Of a stretch of DNA of 64,000 nt, positions 63,481 to 64,000 are shown in pieces. Origin of the DNA: Neurospora intermedia (taxonomy: Eukaryota > Ascomycota > Sordariomycetes > Sordariales > Sordariaceae); NCBI GenBank assembly GCA_037102815.1, contig BTPP01000001.1:5109001-5173000 (forward strand), given 5' to 3'. The first letter of the stretch is position 1, and each line of letters begins with the position of its first letter. A model generated the notes under the pieces. The model made no database searches, was not told where the DNA came from, and saw only the letters and a program-made list of their open reading frames with translations. The position numbers and the translations under genes are program-made.

Positions 63481-63905
63481 TTATTGTGCTGTTCTTTTGT
63501 GGAGACAGCCCTGTGACGGCTTCTGTACAGCTTCTGTACCAGTTTTTCCCGGCTTGGCGTATGGCTTGGCAGGGTCTTGGCAAGGGTAAGGGTGTTTTGG
63601 ATGGCTGCTCGGTGGAAGGACCCGAAATCGAATTGCTTGAACAAACACAAACACAAACTGCAGCATTTCGGGACTCGGAAAAGTTGCAAACTTTGCTTTC
63701 CCTTTAAGTAAACAGATTCATCATATCCCCAAGAGCCTCAAGTTAACCCGGTCGAGCCGAATTTGAAATTGATTCGTGATTTGCATCATAGCCCAGCCCT
63801 TTTCCAGGCATCAAGATTTGTGGTTATGTTCTTTTGGCGATGGATGCAAGATTCGAGTGACAAGATCACAAAGGTACTTCGTACAGCGTATGCCATGCTT
63901 CGGGG
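63481..63905. promoter_or_regulatory. Upstream region of the Zn2Cys6 gene
   Basis: 425 bp that should include the factor's promoter and leader. No motif stands out. Confidence 0.35.
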
Positions 63906-63968
63906 CTAAGCGACGATGATGATGGGCGTAGGCGTGGGCGTGAGAACGGCGGAGAGTGCGGACGAAAG
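63906..63968 (-). CDS. Possible last exon of a gene entering from the right edge
   Basis: Minus-strand sequence has a branch-like CTGACTAAC and a CAG acceptor ending at 63,969. An exon could follow in phase 0 for 20 codons to a TAG at 63,906-63,908, ending P-T-P-T-P-I-I-I-V-A. The rest of the gene would lie beyond the window. Support is only the splice-site pattern, so this is weak. Confidence 0.2.
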   Translation of the reverse strand, partial: LSSALSAVLTPTPTPIIIVA

Positions 63969-64000
63969 CTGGAGAACGAGTTAGTCAGCGACACACAAGC

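Overview
The window looks like nuclear DNA of a filamentous ascomycete, most probably Neurospora or a close Sordariomycete relative. The grounds are short introns (mostly 50-300 nt) with GT..CTAAC/CTGAC..AG signals, Alb1, Wapl, Rheb and Urc1 homologues of fungal type, and a left edge with the signature of repeat-induced point mutation (RIP): extreme AT content, almost no CA/TG dinucleotides, and stop codons throughout. The species call is inference.

Layout. Positions 1 to about 9,780 are RIP-degraded heterochromatin-like DNA. It starts with the wreck of a Ty3/Gypsy retrotransposon on the minus strand (reverse transcriptase, protease and gag still recognisable when read through stops), followed by AT-rich DNA holding a degenerate tandem array, a TTA microsatellite, hairpins and one less-mutated GC-richer island. 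From about 9,960 the composition changes to ordinary euchromatin carrying 15 protein-coding genes and one low-confidence terminal exon at the right edge. In order they are: bZIP transcription factor (+), Alb1 ribosome-assembly factor (-), Ubp16-like membrane-anchored ubiquitin protease (+), TPT/DUF250-type transporter (+), SRP72 (-), mitochondrial-type alpha/beta hydrolase (+), Rab18-like GTPase (-), ribosomal protein eS1 (-), a small Ser/Arg-rich hypothetical protein (-), a 7.5-kb stretch without genes, Urc1-type GTP-cyclohydrolase-II-like protein (-), Elf1 (+), uracil phosphoribosyltransferase (-), Wapl cohesin-release factor (+), Rheb GTPase (+), seryl-tRNA synthetase (-), and a short Zn2Cys6 transcription factor (-). 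I reconstructed exon structures by hand from splice signals, reading frame and family conservation; every listed gene model closes in frame.

Functional themes. Most genes are housekeeping: ribosome assembly and translation (Alb1, eS1, SerRS), secretion (SRP72, Rab18-like), transcription (Elf1), cohesion (Wapl) and TOR signalling (Rheb). Urc1 and uracil phosphoribosyltransferase belong to the same proposed reductive-independent uracil-catabolism (URC) pathway of fungi and lie only about 3 kb apart, with Elf1 between them. No CRISPR array, tRNA, rRNA or intact mobile element was seen. I found no clearly novel multi-gene system. The most unusual observations are two micro-exons (6 nt and 4 nt) that share the same exon-end/donor sequence TATC|GTATGT, a GC-AG intron in the SerRS gene, an altered G4 motif in the Rab GTPase, and a G-quadruplex-like heptamer array just downstream of the Wapl gene.
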